The notes beneath the pieces were generated by a model. It saw only the letters and a program-made list of their open reading frames with translations. It was not told where the DNA came from and made no database searches. A stretch of DNA of 64,000 bases from Nostoc sp. KVJ20 (GTDB lineage Bacteria > Cyanobacteriota > Cyanobacteriia > Cyanobacteriales > Nostocaceae): assembly GCF_001712795.1 (NCBI RefSeq), contig NZ_KV757622.1:1-64000 (forward strand), written 5' to 3'. Every line of letters starts with the position of its first letter. The stretch's first letter is position 1. Positions 1 to 9,400 of the stretch are shown piece after piece. The translations under genes and the position numbers were made by a program.

Positions 1-816
1 CTTTTAAAACATCCTCTTAGAGTCAGCTTTGATTCACCAGAATACACAGTAGACGCAGTAGGAATGGGAACATTGCGTCTGTTGGAAGCAATTCGAGACT
101 ACCAACATCGTACCGGAATTCAGGTGCGATTTTACCAGGCGGGTTCTTCAGAAATGTACGGTTTAGTACAAGCAATACCTCAAACTGAGACAACGCCCTT
201 TTATCCCCGCAGTCCCTATGCCTGTGCGAAAGTTTACGCTCACTGGCAAACTGTAAATTATCGTGAATCTTATAATTTATTTGCTTGTAACGGCATACTT
301 TTTAACCACGAGTCACCACGGCGGGGTGAAACCTTTGTAACCCGCAAAATTACTAGAGCGGTGGCTGGTATCGTTGCTGGGAAGCAGAAAAAGATTTACA
401 TGGGTAATCTAGATGCCAAGCGAGATTGGGGCTATGCAAAGGATTACGTGAAAGCAATGTGGTTGATGTTGCAGAAAGACCAGCCAGACGATTACGTAAT
501 TTCGACTGGTGAAACCCACTCAGTGCGTGAGTTTTTGGAACTGGCATTTAGTTATGTGAATCTCAATTGGCAAGATTATGTAGAGTTTGATGAGCGTTAC
601 CTCCGTCCATCTGAGGTAGAGTTATTGATTGGCGATTCTACCAAAGCACGCGAGAAGCTAGGCTGGACACCATCAGTAACCTTTGAAGAACTAGTTTCCT
701 TAATGGTAGAAGCAGACTTACAAGCATTGGGCCACACTTCACCCAATGGAAATGGTTCGCAATTTCCAGATGATATTGCGACTATTCGTCAAAAACTAGG
801 CGCTTTGCACTTCTGA
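1..816 (+). CDS. gmd: GDP-mannose 4,6-dehydratase, 5' end outside window
   Basis: Converts GDP-mannose to GDP-4-keto-6-deoxymannose, the first step to GDP-L-fucose. The frame is open from base 1, so about 271 C-terminal residues are visible and roughly 80-90 residues with the NAD(P) Rossmann motif lie outside. Visible are the SSEMYG catalytic segment and the YACAK Tyr/Lys pair at fragment residues 73 and 77, both typical of extended short-chain dehydrogenases. The ATG at 64 is internal: the codons before it (ending YTVDAVG) read as normal family sequence. fcl follows 23 bases downstream and catalyses the next step, so the two are likely an operon. Confidence 0.95.
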   Translation, partial: LLKHPLRVSFDSPEYTVDAVGMGTLRLLEAIRDYQHRTGIQVRFYQAGSSEMYGLVQAIPQTETTPFYPRSPYACAKVYAHWQTVNYRESYNLFACNGILFNHESPRRGETFVTRKITRAVAGIVAGKQKKIYMGNLDAKRDWGYAKDYVKAMWLMLQKDQPDDYVISTGETHSVREFLELAFSYVNLNWQDYVEFDERYLRPSEVELLIGDSTKAREKLGWTPSVTFEELVSLMVEADLQALGHTSPNGNGSQFPDDIATIRQKLGALHF

Positions 817-839
817 TTCGGATCACAGAGGATAAAAAT

Positions 840-1784
840 ATGACAGCCTTAGAACTAAAAAATAAACGCATTCTCGTCACCGGTGGGTCGGGGTTTCTAG
901 GTCGTCAGGTGATAGATCAACTGTGTAAAGCAGGAGCCGATCGCGAGAAAATTACAATACCGCGATCGCGCGATTGCGATCTACGTGTCTGGGAAAATAG
1001 CCAACGTGCAGTTGACCAGCAAGACATAATCATCCATCTAGCAGCTCATGTCGGTGGCATCGGTCTGAACCGTGAAAAACCCGCAGAGTTGTTCTACGAT
1101 AACTTGATCATGGGAACCCAGCTAATTCACGCTGCCTATCAAGCTGGAGTAGAAAAATTTGTTTGTGTTGGCACAATCTGCGCCTATCCTAAATTCACTC
1201 CAGTACCATTCAAAGAAGATGATCTTTGGAATGGCTACCCAGAAGAAACCAACGCCCCTTACGGAATTGCAAAAAAAGCACTTTTAGTTCAATTGCAATC
1301 TTACCGTCAGCAGTACGGTTTTAATGGGATTTATCTACTGCCAGTCAATTTATATGGCCCAGAAGATAACTTTGACACAGGAAGTTCCCACGTTATTCCA
1401 GCATTAGTTCGTAAAGTTCACGAAGCCCAAATTAAAGCGGAAAAACAACTCCCTGTTTGGGGTGATGGTAGTCCCACCCGTGAGTTTCTGTATTCAGAAG
1501 ATGCAGCGCGAGGGATTGTGATGGGGACTCAATTCTATAACGAATCGGAACCAGTTAACTTGGGAACCGGTTATGAAATCTCCATCCTGGATTTAGTAAC
1601 TCTAATCTGCGAATTGATGGAGTTTAAGGGGGAAATTGTGTGGCAAACTGACAAGCCTAATGGTCAACCCCGCCGTTGTTTAGATACTGAACGGGCCAAG
1701 CAAGCCTTTAATTTCACGGCTCAAGTAAGCTTTGAGGAAGGACTAAAGAATACCATTGAGTGGTATCGTCAACACGCTGTATAA
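840..1784 (+). CDS. fcl: GDP-L-fucose synthase
   Basis: Epimerises and reduces the product of Gmd to GDP-L-fucose, a donor for exopolysaccharide or lipopolysaccharide. The protein has 314 residues, the normal family length. It shows the N-terminal nucleotide-binding GGSGFLG at residues 15-21 and the catalytic Tyr141/Lys145 in YGIAK. The context after gmd is the standard two-gene arrangement. An AGAGGATA stretch lies just upstream of the ATG as a plausible ribosome site. The family and context make this assignment firm; the final glycan is not known from this window. Confidence 0.95.
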   Translation: MTALELKNKRILVTGGSGFLGRQVIDQLCKAGADREKITIPRSRDCDLRVWENSQRAVDQQDIIIHLAAHVGGIGLNREKPAELFYDNLIMGTQLIHAAYQAGVEKFVCVGTICAYPKFTPVPFKEDDLWNGYPEETNAPYGIAKKALLVQLQSYRQQYGFNGIYLLPVNLYGPEDNFDTGSSHVIPALVRKVHEAQIKAEKQLPVWGDGSPTREFLYSEDAARGIVMGTQFYNESEPVNLGTGYEISILDLVTLICELMEFKGEIVWQTDKPNGQPRRCLDTERAKQAFNFTAQVSFEEGLKNTIEWYRQHAV

Positions 1785-1856
1785 CTATGTACTGCTGAAT
1801 GTAGAGTGATACAAGCTGGGCAATGTCCAGCTTATTTTTTTGGCGATATAAATTTT

Positions 1857-2432
1857 ATGGACAAAGTTAATCATCAACTAAATAAAGCAGAACTGCGTCG
1901 CACTCTACTCAAAACACGTCAATCAATGTCCATTGGAGAATGGAGAGAAAAAAGCGATCGCATTAGCTCTCATTTACAAAACTCTACTTTGTTTACCCAA
2001 GCAAAAACAATACTTGCTTATTTCAGCTTTCGCCAAGAACCTGACCTCAGTCCCCTATTTGCCAACACCAAATACTGTTGGGGATTTCCTCGCTGCGTTG
2101 ATAAATCCTTATGTTGGCATATTTGGACACCTGATGATTCTGTCCAAAGCGGCGCTTATGGCATTGCTGAACCACATCCTGACGCTCCAATCTTAGATGC
2201 TGCGGAAGTAGATTTGATTCTTGTCCCCAGTGTAGCTTGCGACCATCAAGGATATCGTTTGGGTTATGGCGGTGGATATTACGATCGCTTGCTCAGTTTA
2301 CCGCAGTGGCAGACAAAGCCGACTATCGGAATTGTCTTTGATTTTGCCTATATCTCCCAAATACTGATTGAACCTTGGGATAAACCACTACAAGCTATTT
2401 GTACGGAAACCGGATTGACTCGAAAAGGTTGA
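1857..2432 (+). CDS. 5-formyltetrahydrofolate cyclo-ligase
   Basis: Uses ATP to convert 5-formyl-THF into 5,10-methenyl-THF, returning stored folate to one-carbon metabolism in the cytoplasm. The C-terminal glycine-rich GYGGGYYDR motif is diagnostic of the family. The frame is open from a GTG at 1806, but the first 17 residues are not family-like; the ATG at 1857 (MDKVNHQLNKAELRR) gives 191 residues, the usual length. It lies 72 bases after fcl with no obvious terminator, so co-transcription is possible but no functional link is evident. Confidence 0.9.
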   Translation: MDKVNHQLNKAELRRTLLKTRQSMSIGEWREKSDRISSHLQNSTLFTQAKTILAYFSFRQEPDLSPLFANTKYCWGFPRCVDKSLCWHIWTPDDSVQSGAYGIAEPHPDAPILDAAEVDLILVPSVACDHQGYRLGYGGGYYDRLLSLPQWQTKPTIGIVFDFAYISQILIEPWDKPLQAICTETGLTRKG

Positions 2433-2470
2433 AGGATTCAGGATAATGAAGACATCTCATAAAATGTTTT

Positions 2471-3481
2471 ATGACTAACCCAACGTCATCTACCACTGAG
2501 CAAGAAGCAATAATCGACGATATTATCGCAACGAGCCTCCAAGCTCAACAAAAAAATGGCCCAGACCTCCGCCAAATTCATAGCAAAAGTCATGGACTCC
2601 TTTGGGGAGAGTTTATTATTGAACCCAATCTTCCTGAAGACCTGAGAGTAGGTTTGTTCAAAACGCCCCAAACCTACCCTGTGTGGATTCGTTTCTCTAG
2701 CGGTGGTTCACCTCAAAAGCGTGGGAAATTCCACTCCGATAGCCAGCCTGATGTTCGTGGTATCGCCATCAAGGTGATGAATGTGGACGGGCAAAAAGTC
2801 TTGGATGATGAAGAAAAAACTCAAGATTTTATACTTAACAATTATCCGATTTTCTTGACTAAAGACGTTCGTGATTATGCCGATCTTTCTCAAGCAGGTA
2901 GTGGAAAACTTAGCCCAGAAAGGCTGGAAGAACTTGGTTACGCCTTTGCTATCTTGCAAAAAATTGGCAGCCACAAGGTAGGAAATCCACTTTTGATTCA
3001 ATATTGGAGTATGGCTCCCTTTAAGTTTGGCGAACGGATTGTAAAATTGTCTGTCAAATCTCAACAGCCTGAACAACCACCAGAAACACTTCCAGAATCA
3101 GAAAATTACCTTCGAGAAACGCTGGTAAAATATTTGACTGAAGAAGGAAGAGAAGCGTCTTTTGACTTCCTAATTCAGTTTTATGTAGACGATGAAAAAA
3201 CGCCAATTGAAGACCATGTTAAAGAATGGCAAGAAGCAGATTCACCATTTATTAAAGTTGCAACTGTCCGCATTCCCAGCCAGAAGTTTGACTTTGAAGA
3301 ACGCAAACGTTTAGATGAGGGTTCGCTATTTTCCCCTTGGCATACACTGCTAGAACATGAGCCTGTTGGAAGTGTGAATCTCTCTCGCAAGAGGCTTTAC
3401 AGCGAACTTGCAAAGTATCGACGAGAAGAAATTGCCCAACGTTCGCGGGAACCAAAACCTTATGTCGCGGTTGAAGATTAA
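2471..3481 (+). CDS. catalase-like heme protein
   Basis: This 336-residue protein belongs to the catalase fold but is much shorter than true catalases (about 480 residues or more). Visible family marks are the distal-side His37 in IHSKSHG, the RFSSG segment, DVRGIAIKV, and NYPIFLTKD. Near the C terminus RKRLYSELAKYR fits the proximal heme pattern RxxxYx[DE]xxxxxR, which makes Tyr310 the predicted axial ligand. Relatives include catalase-related allene oxide synthases and small organic-peroxide catalases, so the substrate could be hydrogen peroxide or a fatty-acid hydroperoxide. No lipoxygenase gene is adjacent. Heme binding is inferred; the exact reaction is unknown. Confidence 0.8.
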   Translation: MTNPTSSTTEQEAIIDDIIATSLQAQQKNGPDLRQIHSKSHGLLWGEFIIEPNLPEDLRVGLFKTPQTYPVWIRFSSGGSPQKRGKFHSDSQPDVRGIAIKVMNVDGQKVLDDEEKTQDFILNNYPIFLTKDVRDYADLSQAGSGKLSPERLEELGYAFAILQKIGSHKVGNPLLIQYWSMAPFKFGERIVKLSVKSQQPEQPPETLPESENYLRETLVKYLTEEGREASFDFLIQFYVDDEKTPIEDHVKEWQEADSPFIKVATVRIPSQKFDFEERKRLDEGSLFSPWHTLLEHEPVGSVNLSRKRLYSELAKYRREEIAQRSREPKPYVAVED

Positions 3482-3922
3482 CTACTGTGAATTTGCTTCA
3501 AACTGTAAGAGGTTGTTTGGAAAGTGTGTGTACAAAATCAGACTTTCTAGCAATTAAATCTAATTAGTAAAAATTGAAATACCAAGATTACCGACTTTTA
3601 AAATAAGTCAGTAATCTTGGTTTAATGAATAAAGAATTGTATAACTGCTGTAGATCGTTTTTATGAGACTAATGGCTCAAGAATCTGAGAAATATTTAAT
3701 TTCTGCAACATAATGCCTTTTATAAATTGGGAAAAATTATGAATAAAGATAATGAAATAACTTCAACGACTTCTTTGATATTCTGGAAGAATTAGGGAGT
3801 TCAAAAAGTGAAGAGACTTAATTGTATTAATATGTGAATAAATTCCATAACAGAATTAGGTGAATTTCCCAGATTTTTAATGATAGGTTAGAATAAAATT
3901 AAGCAAATTCTCAAGTAAAGCC
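3482..3922. other. intergenic region with a palindrome
   Basis: This AT-rich spacer of 441 bases has no convincing gene. It holds the inverted repeat at 3582-3620 and, near its right end, the promoter region of the antitoxin-like gene at 3923. Nothing else was recognised. Confidence 0.6.
3582..3620. repeat. dispersed palindrome, possible terminator
   Basis: CCAAGATTACCGACTT and its complement AAGTCAGTAATCTTGG form a 16-bp stem with one mismatch and a short AT loop. It sits after the catalase-like gene and could end its transcript. Similar palindromes with the core CCGACTT occur at 33823 and 63339. Confidence 0.65.
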
Positions 3923-4264
3923 ATGTCTGACTCAGTTCAGTATGTCACTAACACAGAGGGAAAAAAAGTTGGAGTACTGTTAGATTTAGAAACTTATCAA
4001 CAGCTAACTAACTTATCTGTAGATTCAGAATTATTGATTGGTTTAAATCTAGATGAGTTGCAAGCATTGGCAGAAAGTTATTTATCTCCCAAAGCTCAGA
4101 TACAGTTACAGGAATTATTAGTTAAAAATTCGGATAATGATTTGTCAGATGACGAAACTGAAACCTTAGACAGATTATTGGCACAGGTTGACCAATTAAA
4201 TATTCTTAAAACTAGAGCTAGATATACCTTAAATATTTTTCAAAATAAACAACAACTAGCGTGA
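3923..4264 (+). CDS. antitoxin-like small protein
   Basis: A 113-residue acidic protein starting MSDSVQYVTNTEGKK. Its N terminus (tolerating LDLETYQQL) resembles the short beta strand and helix of Phd/YefM-like antitoxins, and the C terminus is helical and charged. From memory of cyanobacterial genomes, this type of gene is usually followed by a small HNH endonuclease beginning MSVYIPVELQNKI. Exactly such a start (GTG at 4261) overlaps its stop codon here but breaks off after 18 codons. So the partner appears lost and this gene is an orphan. The toxin-antitoxin role is an inference. Confidence 0.7.
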   Translation: MSDSVQYVTNTEGKKVGVLLDLETYQQLTNLSVDSELLIGLNLDELQALAESYLSPKAQIQLQELLVKNSDNDLSDDETETLDRLLAQVDQLNILKTRARYTLNIFQNKQQLA

Positions 4265-4317
4265 GTGTTTACATTCCTGTTGAATTACAAAATAAAATTT
4301 GCAAAATCAAATGCTGA
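4261..4317 (+). pseudogene. 18-codon stump of an HNH endonuclease gene
   Basis: A GTG at 4261 overlaps the stop of the antitoxin-like gene and opens the frame VSVYIPVELQNKICKIKC before a TGA at 4315. The first 13 residues match the start of the small cyanobacterial HNH endonucleases that normally follow this kind of gene. No Cys-x2-Cys or HNH motif remains. The frame then runs into the permease gene whose ATG is at 4311. The simplest reading is a deletion that fused the HNH start to the permease region. Confidence 0.6.
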
Positions 4318-5147
4318 ACTGGAAAAAATCACGATCGCAAATTCTGCTAATGTATGCGCTGTTGGGAGCGATCGCACTGGTGATGCTCTTTCCTTTGCTA
4401 TGGCTAATAAGTACAGCCTTAAAATCGCCTACGGAAAATATTTTTCAGTCACCGCCACAGTTGCTACCCAGTCAACCAACACTAGATAACTTCTCTAGTG
4501 TGTGGAACTCTCTACCTTTTGGACAATATCTGTATAACAGTACTTTGGTGTCAGTGCTGACTGTGGGCTTAAATCTGCTGTTTTGCGCTTTAGCTGCCTA
4601 TCCGTTGGCAAGATTGTCCTTTGTCGGGCGAGACTGGATTTTTGTGGCGATCGTCTCTACGATTATGATTCCCTTCCAAATCGTGATGATTCCCCTCTAT
4701 ATTTTGACAGTCCAGTTAGGTTTGAGAAATACTTATTTAGGGATGATTTTTCCGAGTTTAGCTTCTGCCTTTGGCATTTTTTTGTTGCGCCAAGCTTTCA
4801 TGAGTGTCCCCAAAGAAATAGAAGAAGCCGCCAGGATGGATGGCAGCTCAGAGTTAGGATTATGGTGGCATATTATGTTACCAGCAGTTCGCCCTGCACT
4901 AGTAACTTTAGCTATTTTCGTATTCATTGGTGCTTGGAGTGACTTTTTGTGGCCTTTAATTGTCATCCAAGACGAAAGTTTATACACTCTTCCTTTGGGC
5001 GTCGCGAAGCTAGCAGGGACATTTTCCCTTGATTGGCGGTTGGTAGCTGCTGGCTCAGTAATTGCGATCGCCCCAGTCTTGTTACTATTTCTGTTTTTAC
5101 AACGTTACATTGTACCCACGGAAACTGGTAGCGGCGTCAAGGGTTGA
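4311..5147 (+). CDS. carbohydrate ABC transporter permease, MalG type
   Basis: An inner-membrane channel subunit of a binding-protein-dependent sugar importer. It has 278 residues and about six membrane segments. The conserved cytoplasmic EAA loop (EEAARMDGSSELGLWWHIML followed by P) contacts the ATPase. The frame is open from a TTG at 4299, but the ATG at 4311 is preferred. No MalF-type partner, binding protein or ATPase is adjacent; a MalF/MalG pair lies at 57.8-59.6 kb and a MalK-type ATPase at 20.2-21.4 kb. Its upstream region appears to have been replaced by a deletion junction, so its normal promoter may be missing. Confidence 0.88.
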   Translation: MLNWKKSRSQILLMYALLGAIALVMLFPLLWLISTALKSPTENIFQSPPQLLPSQPTLDNFSSVWNSLPFGQYLYNSTLVSVLTVGLNLLFCALAAYPLARLSFVGRDWIFVAIVSTIMIPFQIVMIPLYILTVQLGLRNTYLGMIFPSLASAFGIFLLRQAFMSVPKEIEEAARMDGSSELGLWWHIMLPAVRPALVTLAIFVFIGAWSDFLWPLIVIQDESLYTLPLGVAKLAGTFSLDWRLVAAGSVIAIAPVLLLFLFLQRYIVPTETGSGVKG

Positions 5148-5270
5148 AGGGGGCAGGAGGCAGGGGGCAGGAGGCAAGAGGCAGGAGGCAGGGGGCAGGA
5201 GGCAGGGGGCAGGGGGCAGGGGAGGAAAACTATTGATTATTGCCCAATCCCCAATCCCCAATCCCCAATT
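5148..5270. repeat. STRR blocks (GGCAGGR and CCCCAAT heptamers)
   Basis: Purine-rich heptamers of the type GGCAGGA or GGCAGGG are repeated about ten times from roughly 5148 to 5222. They are followed by three copies of CCCCAAT near 5248-5268. They separate two convergent genes. Confidence 0.85.
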
Positions 5271-5923
5271 CAATAAGCACCAGTCTTTTTAAATACCACC
5301 CAAATAGTTTTAACAATCAGACTCAGGTCATAAGTTACAGACCACTTGCGCTGATAATCTATATCCATCTTGACAATGGTTTCAAAGTCTGTAATGCTGG
5401 AACGTCCATTAGCCTGCCATTCTCCGGTAATGCCTGGTTTGACTCGCAATCTATCCCAGTGGTGTGGATCGTAATGGTTAACTTCATCAAGAGTCGGTGG
5501 ACGAGTACCAACTAAACTCATGTCCCCTAGCAAAACATTCCAAAATTGGGGTAACTCGTCCAAGCTAGTACGCCGCAAAAATTTACCCACAGGAGTAATG
5601 CGAGGATCGTCAACAGATTTAAAGATGTGACCTTTAGCTTGGTTTTCAACCAAATGCTTGAGTTTATCGGCATCGACGATCATGGAACGGAATTTCCAAA
5701 TGCGGAAAGTTTTTCCGTTTAAACCACACCGAATTTGGGAATAGAATATTGGACTTGGCTCATGAATAAAAGTAGCAATTGCTACAGGAATTGCTACCAT
5801 AAATGTAATAATCAGCCCTACAATGGCTCCAACAATGTCAATTAATCGTTTTCTCACACTTAAAGTTGAAGGGTGTGAAGGCTGTTGCGAACAATTAACT
5901 GAATAAAGATAAAGATTATTCAC
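5270..5923 (-). CDS. bacterial sugar transferase (undecaprenyl-phosphate phosphosugar type)
   Basis: Transfers a phosphosugar to undecaprenyl phosphate to begin an exopolysaccharide or O-antigen repeat unit. The 217-residue length fits the short catalytic form with one N-terminal membrane segment (about residues 28-50). Motifs in order are KFRSM, DELPQFWNV, GDMSLVGTRPP and PGITGEWQ, all typical of the WecP/PglC/WcaJ catalytic domain. It converges with the permease gene at 4311. The nearby gmd-fcl pair suggests a fucose-containing surface glycan, but acceptor and sugar cannot be read from the sequence. Confidence 0.88.
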   Translation of the reverse strand: MNNLYLYSVNCSQQPSHPSTLSVRKRLIDIVGAIVGLIITFMVAIPVAIATFIHEPSPIFYSQIRCGLNGKTFRIWKFRSMIVDADKLKHLVENQAKGHIFKSVDDPRITPVGKFLRRTSLDELPQFWNVLLGDMSLVGTRPPTLDEVNHYDPHHWDRLRVKPGITGEWQANGRSSITDFETIVKMDIDYQRKWSVTYDLSLIVKTIWVVFKKTGAY

Positions 5924-6411
5924 GAGGGCTAACTTATTTTATAACAGGAATTTTTGCATCAGTAGTGTAGACATAAGACATAATTTTTAGGCGATTTTTA
6001 CTACTGTTGGTTGTCGCCACTACTGAGTGTTAATATACACAAATTTTAACCAATAAAAAAACCAAAAACCCAAAATTTACAGAATCTTTCAATTAAAGTG
6101 ATAGATTGTAAATCTACAATATTTTTTCCATCCAATAAAAAAGATCCTACTACGGTACACATCCAAAAAGTTACTTTCTTGAAGTACTAGTAGCACTTTG
6201 CAAAACTCCAAATGCTTATGAAGTAAGCATTTGGAGTTTTGAGCCGATACGTATCATTTTTGATGAAAAACTCCACCCATAAGGAGATAAAGTTTTTGGA
6301 CATGGGGAATGGGGCATGGGAAAGAAGTTACTAATGCCCAATGTCCAATACCCCAAGCGACGGGGCGACTATCCCTATCCACCCACAAGAGGATGGAGTT
6401 TTCCGTCGCTT
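5924..6411. other. intergenic region with hairpin and element remnant
   Basis: This 488-base AT-rich spacer holds a perfect hairpin (6202-6240) and the shared element at about 6300-6420 described separately. No open reading frame in it looks like a gene. Confidence 0.6.
6202..6240. terminator. perfect 17-bp hairpin
   Basis: AAAACTCCAAATGCTTA and TAAGCATTTGGAGTTTT pair perfectly around a 5-base loop TGAAG. The A tract on one side and the T tract on the other make it a possible bidirectional terminator between the genes at 5270 and 6412. Confidence 0.65.
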
Positions 6412-6420
6412 TCAATGAAC
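6300..6420 (-). mobile_element. element remnant shared with 26943-27055
   Basis: The complement of this stretch matches 26943-27055 over about 100 bases: both contain TTGAAAGC, AAACTCCATCC, CTTTGTGG or CTTGTGG, and CGCCCCGTCGCTTGG, then STRR-like sequence. A stem (CCATCC...GGATGG type) lies inside. It resembles the hairpin ends left by IS200/IS605-type elements, but no transposase is present. It overlaps the stop codon of the large gene at 6412. Confidence 0.5.
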
Positions 6421-9400
6421 CTCTAAGGCAAAATTCACTGTGTATGGTTCCTCCAGTGATTGCTGATTACTAGCCTTGATTGCATCTAGATAGCGACGCA
6501 AAGACAACAGTTGTTGGGAATTGGGACGATAAGTGAGACTCCCTTGTTTTTCAAAAAGTGGTGCTGTGGCGATCGCCTGATAGTCAGGATTTTCTTGCGA
6601 ACTCTGGGTGAGCCAGGTTGATTCTGTGACTGAAGGTATCAAACCGGAAGGCAATTCGCCTTCCAAAAAAGCCAGCAAGCGTTGCTGACAAGTGCGAGTA
6701 TTAATCCCACGACCCTCAAATAACTGGATAACTTCACCGAAAGATAAGGATCGCTCTGGTAGCAACCGTAGCAATTCTGTAAACAAGAAATAATCAGTGT
6801 ATTGTTGCCTGGGTATATCTAATATTTGGGGATGCAGAGGCAGCATCGCCAAACCATAAGCAACCCGACTGCAATTAGGAGCGCCGTTTTCGCCGAGATA
6901 TAAATCTTGCATAATCTTGGCACTGGGGAGTTTTTGCCGTAGCCAACGGTTCACCGTCCCGACACAAGCCACTCCACCAGTCAGGATCGCTTGATTAATG
7001 GATTCTGTAGGGATGCCACGAGCTACCAATAACTTGTTGAGTTCTCGATTCAGGCGGCGCACAAAGGGGATAAATACCTGGCTTTCTAAGTCTCGTCGCT
7101 GCAAAATCCACCGTTGATCGGCTAATTCCAGGGTAAAAGAGTCTTGGTGTTGCAAAATCAGCTTTAAGGCTAATGCCGCATCTAATACCGCCTGTCCCAG
7201 TAGAGAACTTTCTAGACGCTGCTGGAGGCGAATTCGAGCGGTGATATCTGGTTCTCCGACTCTGGGTAGTTCTAATTCTTCCAACCCTAAAGTCTGCCAA
7301 CGCATTTGGTCTAAACCAGGAATTGAGGGTTGCCATTGCCAAGGATTACTGGTAGTAGTTTTGCGGCTTGGTGTTTCTGAGCGTGATTGCCGAGATTTCG
7401 GTGGCAATAGCAGTTGGCAAATAATATCTTGCTCAATTCCCTTGCCAGCATAAGCAAAACTGTGGAGCATGAAATCATTGTATGTCAATTGCTGCAAGCT
7501 TTCTGGTACATTCACCAGCAACATTTCTGTGGCAGTTGTCCCAATGTTAATCACAAGGGTGTTGCCAACAATGGGATGTTCGCTGGTTTTTGCTGGATGA
7601 GAACCTTGAGCATCGCTTAATTTTATTTGCTCACCGTTAGCAGCATCGAGTTCCGGGAGTAAACTAGCGATCGCTTCTTCGACAAAAAAGACTTGCTGTG
7701 GATGTTGAATGAGTTTGCTAGTGAGTAAAGCTTCCCGCACGTTAAAGCGGTATTGTTCCGAGCAGCTAGATGGACAGGTGCAAATTACACCAGCAATATT
7801 ATTGATAATCTTGGGAAAATTTTGTTCGCTGATTCCAACAGCAGCAGCCATTAAACTAGGGGTAGTACAAGTTTTTTCGGATTTGAGGGTTAATAGTAGC
7901 TTAGAGAGCGATCGCACAACCCAAATCAAAGGCCCTGCGGAAAATTCATTTAATTGCAAAACAGGTTCCCATTTCTGTCGTTCACTCTTGTAGGGAATGG
8001 CTACTTGTAAATAGGGCTTCAACTGAGCCGAGTAGAGATTATTTGTCGTCGAATCTGCTGTTGCTCTCGGTGTTGCAGGAGTGGTAGCCGAGCGATCGGG
8101 CACTTTATCTTGGGCAACAGCCGCAGGTGCCGATTGCTCATGTGTTTCTACACTTTCGTTTTCACCGTGAGGGATAGAAGCTGTAGGCAGATAAACCTCT
8201 GTTGGTAAACGAAACGATTCCTGGAAGGAACTTGTTCCCGGCGGATTTTCTGCTGACCAATAGATAGGATGTACAACAAAAGTCGAGCGATTTAACAATG
8301 CGGCAGAAATTCCTGTTGTACCTAAATCAATTCCTAAATACCAGACTGATTCTAGAACATTGGGCGAAACTTCTGGATTATTTATGGAGTTGGAAATTGA
8401 TGGTAAAGAACTTTCTTGAACAGGAGTTGTGACTTCCTTTTTTTTTTCAGTTTCTATTAGGGGAACTGCCAAACTGGGTAAAGCAGCAGTTGAGGTATTC
8501 TCTACTGCTTGAAGATTTTCAGAGGAAGTTGTGGGGATTGTGTCTTGAATGTTATCAAGTAGTTCCGAGAAAAGATCCAGGTTAGTAGCTGGCTGCAACT
8601 CAGAATTTAGCTGCTGATCAAAATTAGCCAAATCCCGATCTAATTGCTGCAACTGTTCTGCATCTAAAGAAATATCAGGTACGGCTGGAGCCTGGTTTGA
8701 CTCAATAGAAAGCAAGTTTTCTTGGGGTGAAGCAGCGATGTAGTTATCTGAAGAAGGTTCTGGCTGATCATCGGGAATTAATGCTTCCGATGTGGCAATA
8801 TTTTCTCTGCGATCGCCCGGCGTGTCGTAGACAGACACGAAGCTAACAGTAGGCTTTGGCAACTCAATTTCTGTTACTTCAGGAGTAACTGATGCTGTAA
8901 TTGTGGTATCCTCCACAGAAGATGATACTTCCAGCAGTTGTTGCTCACTATCAGTATCAGGCAATAGGTCAGTTAGGGTATTAATTGTATCAACACTAGC
9001 TGGCTGAGTGTCGAGTTGCACCGGGAAACTGTCTGTTTGTGGGGTAGAGAAGCTAAGAAGTGAGTCTAGGTTAGTCTCCTCTTCAAAAAATAGTTCTTCC
9101 TGTGGTTCTGATGAATCTGTGGTTTCTCCTAAAGTCTCTTGGGTTGAAAGACTCGTCTCTGGTGTCACAACCGTAGAATCAACAGTTTGAGGAACAGGTG
9201 GAGCCTCAGCAATATTCAACGGTGATGGAGAGGCTGTAGAAGCAGATAAGTCATTTGTGGCAATATCGAGGCTTGAATTATTAACATCACCAACGCCAAA
9301 TAAACTAGCGTAAAGTTGGTCTACTTCATCACCAATTAATGCAGAAATATCTTGCGATAATTCGGTCGTGGTTTCAGAAGATTCAGAAGAATCTAAACCA

